From UBA2272 sp034368805 (lineage in GTDB: Bacteria > Actinomycetota > Coriobacteriia > Anaerosomatales > Anaerosomataceae): DNA of 37,476 nt. Numbering within the stretch: the stretch's first letter is position 1; each line of letters opens with the position of its first letter. The notes beneath the pieces are model-generated. The model searched no databases. It was not told where the DNA came from and saw nothing but the letters and a program-made list of their open reading frames with translations. Below are positions 36,887-37,476 of the stretch, in pieces. Made by a program: the position numbers and the translations under genes. The DNA lies in contig JAXMLJ010000067.1 in NCBI GenBank assembly GCA_034368805.1, positions 1 to 37,476 of the forward strand, given 5' to 3'.

Positions 36887-37476
36887 TCAGCTCTCCTGCA
36901 CCCACCCGGAAATCGGCGCCCACGTCTTGCCGAAGACGGCGCCGCTGGCCGCCGCGACGGAAGCGGGCATCACGAATGCGGCGATAGCGTCAGCCACGTC
37001 CTGAAGATCCTCAGGTAGGCCGCTCGCCGATGCCGAGAACCCCTTCCGATAGGTGTCCCACATCTGTGACGTCTCCGGCTGCCCGGTGTATTCGCGCGTA
37101 AGCTCCGCGGGCGTCTCGGCGGGCAGCTCCGTGCCGCGGCGCTGAAACGTCGCGCTCATGGCGTCGGCGAGATCTTGACCATCGAACTCCAGGGTGCGCA
37201 AGAGCATCCAGATGTCGTGATAGTCCTTCATCCGGCTGTTGGCCAGACCGATCTCGATCATCGCCTGGAACTTCTCGGCGATGGCGGTGGCGGGTTGGTA
37301 GGCGAGGATCCTCGGAGACTCGTCCTGCAGCAGAACGGGGTAGTCGACCCAACCAGGATCGGGCACCACCGCGTCGTCGATCCCGACGTCGAGCCGAAGC
37401 ACGAATCGCGCCCCGCCCAAGTCACCGGCGACCTTCACACGGACGCCGGGGTATCGGTCTTCGACAGTGATGGGAA
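36887..37476 (-). CDS. AbiEii-type nucleotidyltransferase (5' end beyond window)
   Basis: About 196 C-terminal residues of an AbiEii/AbiGii-family protein are present. The reading frame continues past the right edge (ITVEDRYPGVRVKVAGDLGG), so the GG and DxD motifs lie outside. Family features seen are PRILAYQPATAIAEKFQAM (conserved Lys), SRMKDYHDIWML (motif IV region) and LADAMSATFQRRGTELP. It is only distantly similar to the AbiEii gene at 34.8 kb and is closer to the stand-alone COG2253-like branch. An antitoxin, if any, should lie to the right. Confidence 0.85.
   Translation of the reverse strand, partial: PITVEDRYPGVRVKVAGDLGGARFVLRLDVGIDDAVVPDPGWVDYPVLLQDESPRILAYQPATAIAEKFQAMIEIGLANSRMKDYHDIWMLLRTLEFDGQDLADAMSATFQRRGTELPAETPAELTREYTGQPETSQMWDTYRKGFSASASGLPEDLQDVADAIAAFVMPASVAAASGAVFGKTWAPISGWVQES

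Noticed and set aside
1..37476. CRISPR arrays, rRNA genes, insertion sequences with transposase, or integrase genes.
   Set aside because: No regularly spaced repeats of CRISPR type, no rRNA signatures and no transposase or integrase motifs were seen in any frame.

Overview
The window is a high-GC, gene-dense bacterial chromosome segment. Strong GGAGG-type ribosome binding sites, many GTG starts, a secreted protein with three CWB2 cell-wall-binding repeats and an Ltp-type lipoprotein suggest an actinobacterium, most like an environmental Coriobacteriia lineage. That placement is inference from gene content; there is no rRNA or marker gene here to prove it.

Left part (1-10.3 kb): an OmpR-type response regulator cut by the left edge, a J-domain protein, a dodecin, tRNA-Phe, a cold-shock protein with a structured leader, a cysteine-cluster (YkgJ-like) protein, a PPK1-PPK2 polyphosphate kinase pair, a membrane-anchored protein of unknown function, and a 1147-residue secreted protein that joins Ca-binding loops, a caspase-like protease domain and three CWB2 repeats.

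Middle (10.3-27 kb): mostly housekeeping and conserved genes. These are an SDR oxidoreductase, a DUF4345 membrane protein, a YaiI-type DUF188 protein, citrate synthase, a two-gene operon with a HAMP-like membrane protein, tRNA-Asp, a MacB-type ABC exporter pair, a hydrolase/cytochrome c/DUF72 run, GNAT and DUF192 proteins, a CDF metal transporter, tRNA-Val, and a five-gene overlapping operon that ends in a TauA/SsuA-like binding lipoprotein and a sensor histidine kinase. A 34-residue glycosyltransferase N-terminus is a gene relic.

Right part (27-37.5 kb): accessory DNA. It holds a cytochrome c peroxidase relic, a DUF1266/RDD membrane gene pair, a Phd-RelE-GNAT operon, an Ltp-family lipoprotein and a DUF3795 protein. 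Next is an abrupt junction between two gene relics (radical SAM and winged helix) at about 32,457. Beyond the junction lies an island of nucleotidyltransferase toxin-antitoxin systems: a winged-helix/NTase pair, a complete AbiEi/AbiEii pair, and a third AbiEii-type gene running off the right edge. Two 80-bp direct repeats (68/80 identical) bracket the first two systems. Scattered GGGCACCAAATC repeats and a tRNA 3'-end-like fragment suggest past site-specific integration, although no integrase is visible. This island is the most promising place to look for new biology.
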